Below are positions 1 to 7,247 of a DNA stretch of 25,267 nucleotides, in pieces. Position numbers and translations under genes: made by a program. Origin of the DNA: CAZQGE01 sp964592815. Lineage in GTDB: Bacteria; Bacillota; Clostridia; Christensenellales; CAG-917. The notes beneath the pieces are model-generated. The model was not told the origin of the DNA. It saw nothing but the letters and a program-made list of their open reading frames with translations, and did no database searches. Position 1 is the stretch's first letter, and each line of letters begins with the position of its first letter. Where the stretch lies: assembly GCA_964592815.1 (NCBI GenBank), contig CAZQGE010000018.1, positions 1 to 25,267 on the forward strand, read 5' to 3'.

Positions 1-65
1 ATCCTAAAAATGCACCTATTTTGATTGCATTTTCAAATAAAAAAATAAAGGAAGTAAATACATGA
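1..65 (+). CDS. 3' end of an unidentified upstream gene (partial)
   Basis: The reading frame whose first full codon is at position 3 is open from the window edge and gives the C-terminal tail PKNAPILIAFSNKKIKEVNT, then TGA at 63-65. The stop overlaps the capE start as ATGA, the same coupling seen later between the AOR gene and its MoaD partner, which supports this being a real gene end. The tail is too short to assign a family. By position it is probably another enzyme of the same polysaccharide locus, but that is inference only. Confidence 0.5.
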   Translation, partial: PKNAPILIAFSNKKIKEVNT

Positions 66-1111
66 GCATTTTTAATGGCAAAACACTTATGATTACGGGT
101 GGAACGGGAAGTTTTGGTAACGCTGTTCTCAATAGATTTTTAGATACAGACATAAGAGAAATTCGCATTTTTTCAAGAGATGAAAAAAAACAAGATGATA
201 TGCGTCACGAATATCAAGCAAAATTTCCACAAGCAAGCAACAAAATAAAATTTTATATTGGTGACGTCCGAGATTTGCAAAGTTTGAAAAACGCTATGCA
301 CGGAGTAGATTATATTTTTCACGCAGCGGCGTTAAAGCAAGTGCCAAGTTGCGAGTTCTTTCCAGTTGAAGCGGTAAAAACCAATGTTTTAGGCACAGAA
401 AACGTGCTTACTGCGGCAATTGAGGCAGGGGTTAAAAGAATAGTGTGTTTGTCAACGGACAAAGCTGCGTATCCCGTAAACGCTATGGGTACGTCAAAGG
501 CTATGATGGAAAAGGTTATCGTTGCCAAATCAAGGACTGTTGATAGTGAGAAAACAAAAATATGTTGCACAAGATACGGCAACGTTATGTGCAGTCGTGG
601 AAGTGTTATCCCTCTGTTTATAGAGCAAATTAAGGCAGGGAAAAGTTTGACCGTAACCGAACCAAATATGACAAGGTTTATTATGTCTTTGGATGAAGCT
701 GTCGACCTTGTGTTATTTGCCTTTGAAAACGGAAACAACGGTGATATTTTGGTTCAAAAAGCCGCAGCAAGCACAATCGGTGATTTGACCACGGCAGTAA
801 AAGAGTTGTTTGACAAAGACAATAAATGTGAAGTTAAAAAGATAGGTATAAGGCACGGCGAAAAAATGTATGAAACGTTGTTGACGGATGAGGAATGCGC
901 TCACGCTGAAGATTTAGGGAACTTTTATAGAGTGCCTTGCGACAAACGTGACTTGAACTATGACAAATATTTTGTTGAAGGAATAGAACAAACTACCAAA
1001 CTGACCAAATTTGACTCTAACAACACGACGTTGCTTGACGTTGAAGGCATAAAAGAGAAACTTTTATCGCTTGATTTTATCAAAGAACAACTGGCAGAAT
1101 TTGACAAATAA
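62..1111 (+). CDS. capE: UDP-GlcNAc 4,6-dehydratase (5-inverting), CapE/WbjB type
   Basis: First enzyme of UDP-L-FucNAc synthesis: it converts UDP-GlcNAc to the 4-keto-6-deoxy sugar with inversion at C5, in the cytoplasm. The 349-residue protein is an extended short-chain dehydrogenase. The NAD(P)-binding motif TGGTGSFG lies at residues 12-19, with STDKAAYP at 131-138. The usual catalytic YxxxK is replaced by MxxxK (M142, K146), which is a known hallmark of CapE-type inverting dehydratases. Length fits the family (about 340-350). A ribosome site AAAGGAAG precedes the ATG, and the start overlaps the upstream stop (ATGA). capF follows after 9 bases. The order capE-capF-capG matches the Staphylococcus type 5/8 capsule cassette and the Pseudomonas wbjBCD genes, which makes the assignment firm. 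FlaA1/PseB-like dehydratases are the nearest alternative. Confidence 0.92.
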   Translation: MSIFNGKTLMITGGTGSFGNAVLNRFLDTDIREIRIFSRDEKKQDDMRHEYQAKFPQASNKIKFYIGDVRDLQSLKNAMHGVDYIFHAAALKQVPSCEFFPVEAVKTNVLGTENVLTAAIEAGVKRIVCLSTDKAAYPVNAMGTSKAMMEKVIVAKSRTVDSEKTKICCTRYGNVMCSRGSVIPLFIEQIKAGKSLTVTEPNMTRFIMSLDEAVDLVLFAFENGNNGDILVQKAAASTIGDLTTAVKELFDKDNKCEVKKIGIRHGEKMYETLLTDEECAHAEDLGNFYRVPCDKRDLNYDKYFVEGIEQTTKLTKFDSNNTTLLDVEGIKEKLLSLDFIKEQLAEFDK

Positions 1112-1120
1112 CGGGAAATT

Positions 1121-2263
1121 ATGAAAATACTGGTTACTGGTGCGAAAGGTTTTGTTGGCAAAAATATTGTAGCAGAACTTAACAACGTAAAAGAAGGCAA
1201 AAGCAAAGCATATCCTTTTTTGAGTGATTTGGAGCTTTATCTTTGTGATATTGAAACCTCTGAAAATCAACTCGACAGATATTGTGAAGATTGCGAATTT
1301 GTCTTTAATCTTGCAGGGGTAAATCGTCCTGAAAACGTTGACGAATTTATGCAAGGAAACTTTGGTTTTGCAACCAAATTGTTGAGTATGTTGGAAAAAC
1401 ACAACAACAAAGCCCCCGTTTTGCTGACAAGTTCAATTCAAGCTGAGTTAGATAATGATTACGGCAAATCTAAAAAAGCGGGAGAGGATTATATACGCGC
1501 TTACGGCGAAAGAGTGGGCGCAAAAACCTATATTTTTAGACTGCCAAATGTTTTTGGAAAATGGTGCAGACCAAACTATAACAGCGCAGTTGCGACGTTT
1601 TGCAACAATATTGCCAACAACTTAGAAATTACTGTAAACAATCGTGAACACGTTATGACGCTTGTTTACATTGACGACGTTGTGCGGAATTTTATTAACG
1701 CTATCAACGATAAAGCCGTTTGCGAAAATGGTTTTTGCAAAGTTGACGTAGAATACAAAGTTACCTTAGGGCAAATTGTTGATTTGCTTTATTCTTTCAA
1801 AAACAGCAGACAAAATTTGACTGTCCCAAATATGAGTGACGGATTTACAAAGGCGTTATATTCCACGTATCTGTCATATCTTGACAAAAAAAATTTCAGT
1901 TATCCGCTTGATATGCATATTGATTTGAGAGGCAGTTTTACAGAATTTTTGCACACGGACAACAATGGACAAGTGAGCATAAACGTATCAAAACCGCACA
2001 TTGTAAAAGGTCAACATTGGCACCACACAAAAAATGAAAAATTTTTGGTGGTAAGCGGAAAAGGTGTAATTAGGTTCAGAAAAATTGATAGCGATGAAAT
2101 TATAGAATATTATGTATCTGGCGACAAGTTGGAAGTGGTTGATATACCGACGGGATACACTCACAATATAGAAAATTTAGGGGACACGGATATGGTGACT
2201 GTGATGTGGTGCAATGAAATTTTCAATCCACAAAAACCAGATACATATTTTTTGGAGATTTGA
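1121..2263 (+). CDS. capF: Bifunctional UDP-sugar epimerase/reductase, CapF/WbjC type
   Basis: Second enzyme of the UDP-L-FucNAc route. In this family a C-terminal cupin performs C3 epimerisation and an N-terminal SDR domain reduces the 4-keto group with NADPH, giving UDP-6-deoxy-L-talosamine. The sequence shows both parts. VTGAKGFVGKN at residues 5-15 is the nucleotide-binding turn, and YGKSK at 114-118 is the catalytic YxxxK. A cupin spans roughly 265-380, with likely metal ligands in QHWHHTKNE (298-306) and at H348. Length 380 is close to the 369 of the Staphylococcus enzyme. The ribosome site is weak (CGGGAAA), consistent with translation coupled to capE. The stop at 2261-2263 lies one base before the capG start. 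Confidence 0.92.
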   Translation: MKILVTGAKGFVGKNIVAELNNVKEGKSKAYPFLSDLELYLCDIETSENQLDRYCEDCEFVFNLAGVNRPENVDEFMQGNFGFATKLLSMLEKHNNKAPVLLTSSIQAELDNDYGKSKKAGEDYIRAYGERVGAKTYIFRLPNVFGKWCRPNYNSAVATFCNNIANNLEITVNNREHVMTLVYIDDVVRNFINAINDKAVCENGFCKVDVEYKVTLGQIVDLLYSFKNSRQNLTVPNMSDGFTKALYSTYLSYLDKKNFSYPLDMHIDLRGSFTEFLHTDNNGQVSINVSKPHIVKGQHWHHTKNEKFLVVSGKGVIRFRKIDSDEIIEYYVSGDKLEVVDIPTGYTHNIENLGDTDMVTVMWCNEIFNPQKPDTYFLEI

Positions 2264-2264
2264 T

Positions 2265-3392
2265 ATGGAAAAAATTAAGGTTATGACAATTTTAGGCACA
2301 CGTCCTGAAATTATAAGATTATCTGCAGTAATTAAGGCTTGCGACAAATATTTTAATCATATTTTGGTGCATACTGGGCAAAACTGGGACTATACTTTGA
2401 ACCAAGTTTTTTTTGAAAATCTGGAGCTTAGAGAACCAGATTATTACCTTGATAGCGTCGGCAAAAACTTGGGTGAAACTATGGGGAACATAATTGCAAA
2501 GTCCTATGAAGTCATCGAGAAGGAAAAGCCAGATGCCGTCTTAATTTTGGGCGACACCAACTCGGCATTGTCTGCCATATCGGCAAAAAGACTTAAAGTA
2601 CCAATTTTTCATATGGAAGCGGGAAATCGTTGCTGGGATTGGAACGTAAGCGAAATGATAAACAGAAGGGTTGTCGATGCAATTTCGGACATAAATTTGC
2701 CTTATACAGAGCATAGCAGAAGATATCTTTTGAGCGAAGGAATAGATGGCAAAACAATGTTTGTTACAGGCTCGCCAATGCGTGAGGTTTTGGATACGTA
2801 CACCGACAAAATCGAAGCAAGCGACGTTTTAGAGCAACTTGATTTGCAATGTGGGAAGTATATTTTATTGTCAAGCCACAGAGAAGAAAACATTGATAAT
2901 GAAGAGCATTTTATGTCGCTTATGAGCGCAGTAAACAGCATTGCCGAAAAATACAAAATGCCTGTGATATATTCAACGCACCCACGCTCCAAAAAATTTA
3001 TTGAAAAGCGAAATTTCAAATTTAATCCACTTGTTCAAACTCTCAAACCATTTGGATTTTTTGATTATAACAAACTGCAAAAGAACGCATACTGCGTGCT
3101 TAGTGACAGCGGAACGTTGAGCGAGGAAAGTGCAATGCTTAATTTCCCAGCCGTTTTAATCAGAACATCAACAGAACGCCCTGAGGTTTTGGACAAAGGT
3201 AGCGTAGTGATTGGTGGAATAACTGAAAAGGATATTTGCCAAGCAATGGATATGGCTGTTGCAATGAAAAACAACAACGAACCATACGTTATGGCAGAAG
3301 ATTATGCGGACACAAACGTATCTTTGAAAGTTGTTAAAATCATTCAAAGCTACGCTAAAATAGTTGATATTACCACTTGGGGAAAAAGATAA
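2265..3392 (+). CDS. capG: UDP-N-acetylglucosamine 2-epimerase family enzyme, CapG/WbjD type
   Basis: Third enzyme of the cassette, giving UDP-L-FucNAc by C2 epimerisation of the CapF product. It is 375 residues long (Staphylococcus CapG is about 374). It opens with MTILGTRPEIIRLSAVI, the signature of non-hydrolysing UDP-GlcNAc 2-epimerases, and has MEAGNRCWDWNVSEMINRR and SSHREENID as expected for this GT-B fold. The frame is open 17 codons further up, to an ATG at 2214. That start would overlap capF deeply and has no ribosome site, whereas GGAGA at 2254-2258 sits six bases before the ATG at 2265, so I use 2265. The WecB type, which makes UDP-ManNAc, is the alternative, but the neighbours favour CapG. 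Confidence 0.92.
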   Translation: MEKIKVMTILGTRPEIIRLSAVIKACDKYFNHILVHTGQNWDYTLNQVFFENLELREPDYYLDSVGKNLGETMGNIIAKSYEVIEKEKPDAVLILGDTNSALSAISAKRLKVPIFHMEAGNRCWDWNVSEMINRRVVDAISDINLPYTEHSRRYLLSEGIDGKTMFVTGSPMREVLDTYTDKIEASDVLEQLDLQCGKYILLSSHREENIDNEEHFMSLMSAVNSIAEKYKMPVIYSTHPRSKKFIEKRNFKFNPLVQTLKPFGFFDYNKLQKNAYCVLSDSGTLSEESAMLNFPAVLIRTSTERPEVLDKGSVVIGGITEKDICQAMDMAVAMKNNNEPYVMAEDYADTNVSLKVVKIIQSYAKIVDITTWGKR

Positions 3393-3452
3393 ACTTATAC
3401 CAAAAATTGAGAAAACAAGTGGTTAGAATACCTAATTTGCAAATATTTGATG

Positions 3453-3478
3453 ATAGATAACTTTTATCTATATATTTT
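3453..3478 (+). terminator. Weak AT-rich hairpin after capG
   Basis: An inverted repeat ATAGATAA-CTT-TTATCTAT (3453-3471) is followed by TATTTTT. The stem is all but one A-T pairs, so it would be a weak intrinsic terminator. It lies in the gap between capG and the flippase remnant. Confidence 0.3.
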
Positions 3479-3524
3479 TACGCAAGAAAAAGCTATGCTT
3501 TATTATCAAAGTATAAACACCTAA

Positions 3525-4031
3525 AACTTTACAAAGCGGACAGAAAACAACTTTTTAAGAATACGTGCATTTTGCACGGCTGGCGGATATTTCAAAGAAA
3601 CTATGATAAAACCGTTGGTTGAAGGCGCAATAAACTTGATTGTTTCTTTGATAAGTGTAAAATATCTGGGCTTGTTTGGTGTTTTCTTGGGTACGTTTAT
3701 AAGTTTAGTATGTGGCAGTTTGTGGGTTGACCCATATGTGATATTCAAAAAGTGGTTTAAGAAACCCGTATATAAATATTTCGTGAAATATATAATTATG
3801 ATGGTGATAACTTTTGGTGTTGGCACGCTGTCTTACTATTTGTGCAGTTTGGTGACACTTGAAAACATATATATAAACTTTGTTGTTAGATTCGTTGTTA
3901 TATGCTGTTTGCCATTGCCACTAATTTTGCTTTCTACCATAAAGATGAACGGTTCAAAAATGCTTTATCAAAGAATCAAGAGCGGTTTTAATAAGTTAAA
4001 AATAAAACTTAAGCGCGGAAACAACGTTTAA
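3525..4031 (+). pseudogene. 5'-truncated polysaccharide flippase (Wzx/MATE-like) remnant
   Basis: Only the C-terminal third of a polysaccharide-type flippase is present. The ATG at 3603 opens 142 residues beginning MIKPLVEGAINLIVSLISVK, then LGLFGVFLGTFIS, WVDPYVIFKKWF and two or three more membrane helices. This is the ending typical of PST-family exporters, which are normally about 450-500 residues. Homology appears to continue in frame upstream of that ATG: the codons from 3525 read NNFLRIRAFCTAGGYFKET, matching the family pattern F-x-x-A-G-x-x-(6)-K-P-L-x-E at the right spacing. An in-frame TAA at 3522 then stops it. The ATG at 3603 has no ribosome site. I read this as a deletion remnant. 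A short expressed membrane protein is possible but less likely. Confidence 0.7.
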
Positions 4032-4112
4032 TTTGTTTAATATTTTAGTTTTGTAATATTACATAATTCAACATAAAAAAGCAATTAAGGTTCTTTGTTG
4101 CGTCAATCAAAA

Positions 4113-4141
4113 TTGACAGATTTGCAAAACTGTGTTAACAT
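4113..4141 (+). promoter_or_regulatory. Putative sigma-A promoter for the polymerase gene
   Basis: TTGACA at 4113-4118, a 17-base spacer and TAACAT at 4136-4141. The -35 is perfect and the -10 matches 4 of 6. It lies 35 bases before the start at 4176, so this gene may be transcribed separately from capEFG. Confidence 0.5.
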
Positions 4142-4175
4142 CTTTGCATTATACAAATATTAAAGTAGGTAATTG

Positions 4176-5600
4176 ATGATACATTCGCTGACTTTTAATT
4201 ACAACAAGTTATTAAGCAACAAAATTCCAGACAAAGTTAAACGTTTTTTATATTCCGATTGGTATCTACTTATTTTGACGGTTCTATGTTTCTCGTCTTG
4301 GGTGGCTAATCTGCCTTGGTTAGGGTTTGCTACAATAACTGTTTTTGGAACTGTAATTCTTATAATTTTAGACGACTTGACGCCTGTGATACCGCTTGCA
4401 ATGTTTGCGCCTTTTGTTATACCAAGCAGCGAGAACATTCAAGGTTATTTGAGTCTGATTTACATATTTATTCCGCTGATTATCGCTGCTATATTCCACG
4501 TTGTTTATTACAGAAAAAAATTTCATTTAGGCAAAATGTTTTATCCGCAACTTTCTATATCCGTTGCAATGATTGTTGCGGGTTGCACAAGCATTGCGCT
4601 TGACAGATACGTTGGCGCGCTAGGATATACATTTATGCTTGGCCCAATGATTTTGATTGCATATTTTTTGTTTTACAATTATTCAATGCCAAACAAGTTT
4701 ATCAAAGGCACGGACTACGTTGCAAAAATGCTTATGTATATGGGTATTTTGATGGTGGCGCAAATAATCGTTTTTTACGTTAGGGTTAATGTTCCTCCTG
4801 CGAATTGGGGAAAAATCAATGTAGATTTAGGTTGGTGCATTTCAAACAACGCTGCAACCTTACTTTTGCTTTGTGCTCCGATGTGCTTTTATTTGGGCGC
4901 AAAAAGCAAATTTATTTTGCTTTACGCATTGATTGGTGTTGTTGAATATATCGGCGTATTTTTGACGTTTAGCCGTGGTGGAATTTTGTTTGCCGTGATA
5001 ACTGGAGTGGTGGTTGTAATTTACACTTTGGTCAAGGCAGAGTATAAAAAAAATACTTATATCGCCTTTGGCATTACAGTTGCGGCAATTTTAATTTTCT
5101 ATTTTTCTATATTTAATCAAGCAAACGATGCAATCAGAAGTTTGTTGGCGCAAGGCGTTGGCGGAAGCGGACGAAAGGAACTTTATATTGAAGCCCTACA
5201 ATCTTTTATGAAACACCCGATTTTTGGTGTGGGTATGGGTTTTAACGGGAAGTATTATCCAATTACAACAATCAATTTTTATTGGTTTCATTCAACTTTG
5301 TTTCAAATTGTTGGAAGCACGGGTTTGATTGGCATTTGCGCTTTCTTATTTTTGTATATAAGAAGATATAAAATAATCTTTAAGAACGTAAGAAGAAACA
5401 AATGGAATGGATTTATGTTGTTGACGTTTTTAGGCTTTGAACTTTATTCGATGATTGATACCGGCACGTTTATTCCAATGCCGTTTATGTTGCTTATGAT
5501 GCTGTTGACAATGGTTGCAGAAAAGGAAATGGATTTGCCTATAACAGACAAAGGTCATATCAATGTAAATGAAGAATATAAAAGGGAGATTGCAGATTGA
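4176..5600 (+). CDS. O-antigen ligase/polymerase-type membrane protein (Wzy_C)
   Basis: A 474-residue polytopic membrane protein with roughly ten to twelve hydrophobic segments. It carries the Wzy_C signature: TFSRGG (264-269) after a helix, then the long extracellular loop with SGRKELYIEALQSFMKHP, FGVGMGF and WFHSTLFQIVGSTG (about 331-383). Members either polymerise repeat units (Wzy) or transfer a finished glycan to its acceptor. With capEFG upstream in a Gram-positive, a polymerase for the L-FucNAc-containing glycan, or a ligase to the cell wall, is likely; the sequence does not decide between them. I start at the ATG at 4176, with TAGGT at 4166-4170 as ribosome site, rather than the TTG one codon earlier. 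Confidence 0.82.
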   Translation: MIHSLTFNYNKLLSNKIPDKVKRFLYSDWYLLILTVLCFSSWVANLPWLGFATITVFGTVILIILDDLTPVIPLAMFAPFVIPSSENIQGYLSLIYIFIPLIIAAIFHVVYYRKKFHLGKMFYPQLSISVAMIVAGCTSIALDRYVGALGYTFMLGPMILIAYFLFYNYSMPNKFIKGTDYVAKMLMYMGILMVAQIIVFYVRVNVPPANWGKINVDLGWCISNNAATLLLLCAPMCFYLGAKSKFILLYALIGVVEYIGVFLTFSRGGILFAVITGVVVVIYTLVKAEYKKNTYIAFGITVAAILIFYFSIFNQANDAIRSLLAQGVGGSGRKELYIEALQSFMKHPIFGVGMGFNGKYYPITTINFYWFHSTLFQIVGSTGLIGICAFLFLYIRRYKIIFKNVRRNKWNGFMLLTFLGFELYSMIDTGTFIPMPFMLLMMLLTMVAEKEMDLPITDKGHINVNEEYKREIAD

Positions 5601-5654
5601 CAAACAAAATAGCGGTTTATCTATTCAATCTCAAAAAAGTGTGTTAAAATTAAA

Positions 5655-5683
5655 TTGAACGTGAATAATTGCCACGTTATGTT
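5655..5683 (+). promoter_or_regulatory. Putative promoter for the 108-residue membrane protein
   Basis: TTGAAC at 5655-5660, a 17-base spacer and TATGTT at 5678-5683, 30 bases before the ATG at 5713. Each box matches consensus at 4-5 of 6 positions. Confidence 0.4.
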
Positions 5684-5712
5684 GAAAAATTAAGAAAGAA
5701 AAGAGGCGTACT

Positions 5713-6039
5713 ATGGCAGAAAAAAAAGAAAATACAAAGAGCAAAGAAACAGCAAAGTCAAGTTCTAGCGGGAAAACGGCTATAACGCTGAATAAGGTCG
5801 CATTTTACACTATGGCAGTTGTTGCTGTTTTGTATTTGGTTGCAATGATTTTAAGCGCGGTTGGGTTGTCCTCAAAGATTGTTGGTGCAATGCAAGGTGT
5901 TGCAACAGCAATTATGATTTGCATAGTCTCGGTTTTGGGTTGGAGATACGTTTCCAAAAAGCCAGCCGTTTGGGTTGTTCTCTACGTTGTATGTCTTTTA
6001 ATTGTTGTAATCGGCATAATTGTTCCGTTGGTGCTGTAA
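5713..6039 (+). CDS. Small three-helix membrane protein, function unknown
   Basis: A 108-residue protein that I do not recognise. The first 28 residues are hydrophilic and rich in Lys, Glu and Ser (KKENTKSKETAKSSSSGK). They are followed by three predicted membrane helices at about 29-50, 56-76 and 84-107, ending almost at the C-terminus (IIVPLVL). A charged cytoplasmic tail before closely spaced helices resembles small accessory membrane proteins, but no motif suggests an activity. The ribosome site AGAGGCG precedes the ATG. It has its own likely promoter and is followed by a strong terminator, so it may be monocistronic and unrelated to the polysaccharide genes. Confidence 0.7.
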   Translation: MAEKKENTKSKETAKSSSSGKTAITLNKVAFYTMAVVAVLYLVAMILSAVGLSSKIVGAMQGVATAIMICIVSVLGWRYVSKKPAVWVVLYVVCLLIVVIGIIVPLVL

Positions 6040-6087
6040 AAGTAGGTGCTACCGAAAGCAAATGATGATGTATTTTTAAGTAAATAT

Positions 6088-6117
6088 AAAAAGAACCGTG
6101 TTATACGGTTCTTTTTT
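6088..6117. terminator. Bidirectional intrinsic terminator between convergent units
   Basis: AAAAAGAACCGT (6088-6099), loop GTTAT, then ACGGTTCTTTTTT (6105-6117). The stem has nine or more pairs and a T-run on the plus strand. The minus strand also ends in a T-run (TTCTTTTTATA), so the element can end both the 5713-6039 gene and the minus-strand operon that stops at 6252. Confidence 0.85.
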
Positions 6118-6136
6118 ACTTAAATAATATTTTACG

Positions 6137-6201
6137 CAGTAAATATTGTCAAATATCAGTAAATATGGACAAATATTTTTTTTCATCAAATATTGTCAAA
6201 T
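6137..6201. repeat. 20-bp tandem repeat plus a third half copy, function unknown
   Basis: CAGTAAATATTGTCAAATAT (6137-6156) is followed at once by a copy with two mismatches (6157-6176, ATGGAC for ATTGTC). AAATATTGTCAAAT recurs at 6188-6201. Each copy contains the short inverted repeat ATATT-GTCA-AATAT or a near version. The set lies in the gap between two convergent units, where an operator would be unexpected. Confidence 0.6.
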
Positions 6202-6251
6202 TTTAATTATGTTTTTAGTGTCTGTCTAAATTCGCTTGAAAAGTTTGTTTA

Positions 6252-6680
6252 TCAACCTAACAATGTGGCTTTTTCGACCACAACAGCGACTATAAAACAA
6301 ATCCACAGCGCAACGATAAACATTCCTTCTGCAGGTATTGCAAGTTTTGTGTAGGGACATTTCCAACCTTTATCCACAAAAGTGAAAATAAGTCTTATCC
6401 AAAACACAGCGTTTGAAAAGAATAAGCCACCGCAAAGAGCGAAAAAGGGTTTTTGACAAGCAAAAGCCAAAAAAGCTAAAAACAAGCCCAAAGCCAGCGA
6501 AATGCCACCATAATAAACGCGTATTTCGGTTTTTCCTGCTGCGTCAACTGGTTGCACAGAATAATTTTTGCCGTATTTCAAAGGTTTTGCCATAAATACA
6601 ATGGCTGTGCCTAGAAAGTAGATGCATAGTCCAATAGTGGCTATCGTTGCGGCAATGTTGTGAGATAAAACTTCTATCAT
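6252..6680 (-). CDS. DUF4345-like four-helix membrane protein
   Basis: A 142-residue integral membrane protein with four hydrophobic segments: about 7-30, 56-76, 77-97 and 116-138. The central DAAGKTEIRVYYGGISLALG resembles the DUF4345 family pattern (acidic/Gly, then EIR-x-x-YGG-x-x-LxLG). The family has no established function. I use the ATG at 6680, because the GGAGGAAAAT just upstream is an excellent ribosome site; a TTG at 6692 would place the ribosome site inside the coding region. It is the last gene of the minus-strand operon, 15 bases after the acetyltransferase stop. The family call is from memory of the pattern and is moderate. Confidence 0.65.
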   Translation of the reverse strand: MIEVLSHNIAATIATIGLCIYFLGTAIVFMAKPLKYGKNYSVQPVDAAGKTEIRVYYGGISLALGLFLAFLAFACQKPFFALCGGLFFSNAVFWIRLIFTFVDKGWKCPYTKLAIPAEGMFIVALWICFIVAVVVEKATLLG

Positions 6681-6695
6681 ATTTTCCTCCAAATG

Positions 6696-7247
6696 TTATA
6701 TTTCTTTGACTAAGACGTATGCTAAGCCAAATACATTTTTTAATTTTACAAACCCTAACCGATTGTAAAAAGCTAAGGCGTTTTTATTATTCGCGCCAAC
6801 GGTAAGTCGTATATGCGTTACGTTTTGTTCTTTAAGGTGCTGTAAAAGCGTATCAATCAAAAGTTTGCCGTAACCTTTATGTTGATAATCTGGCAAAATA
6901 TCAATGTGTAGGTGGCAAGGGTACGTGTCGTAAATTTTTTTCATTAGTCTTTCTTCTGTTTTAAGCGATAAATAATCTATATAAGACAACTTTTTTGCTT
7001 TTGATAAATAATTTGGGAAGACGCTTTCAAATTTTTGCCTGTCAATGGAACAAATAACATATCCGACGGCACAATCATCTTCATCGGCAAGCACAAAACA
7101 GTTTTTGGGTTCGTTGTCTATGTAATAGTCACAATAAAGCAATGAAACAAGGTCTTTATTTTCCTTATACCGAGTTAAAGTAGCTGTTTCTGCACATATA
7201 CGTTGAACGGCGGGTTTGTCGTTGACTATAAATTTTCTAACCTTCAT
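6696..7247 (-). CDS. GNAT-family N-acetyltransferase
   Basis: A 183-residue acetyl-CoA-dependent acetyltransferase of the GNAT fold. It begins MKVRKFIVNDKPAVQRIC, the usual beta1-alpha1 of the family. The acetyl-CoA pyrophosphate-binding motif is ILPDYQHKGYGKLLIDTLL (Q/R-x-x-G-x-G). The C-terminal NNKNALAFYNRLGFVKL is the standard motif B region. The substrate cannot be told. An upstream ATG in frame at 7277 lies inside the previous gene; the ATG at 7247 shares one base with that gene's TAA (TAATG) and has GGGGGCG before it, so translation is coupled. The tight junction suggests a link with the large exported protein, but the acetylation target is unknown. Confidence 0.85.
   Translation of the reverse strand: MKVRKFIVNDKPAVQRICAETATLTRYKENKDLVSLLYCDYYIDNEPKNCFVLADEDDCAVGYVICSIDRQKFESVFPNYLSKAKKLSYIDYLSLKTEERLMKKIYDTYPCHLHIDILPDYQHKGYGKLLIDTLLQHLKEQNVTHIRLTVGANNKNALAFYNRLGFVKLKNVFGLAYVLVKEI

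Noticed and set aside
2214..2264. Earlier ATG for CapG inside capF.
   Set aside because: No ribosome site, a deep overlap, and family homology starts at the ATG at 2265.
6137..6201. Plasmid-type iterons or a replication origin.
   Set aside because: Only two and a half copies, no DnaA-box cluster and no replication gene nearby.
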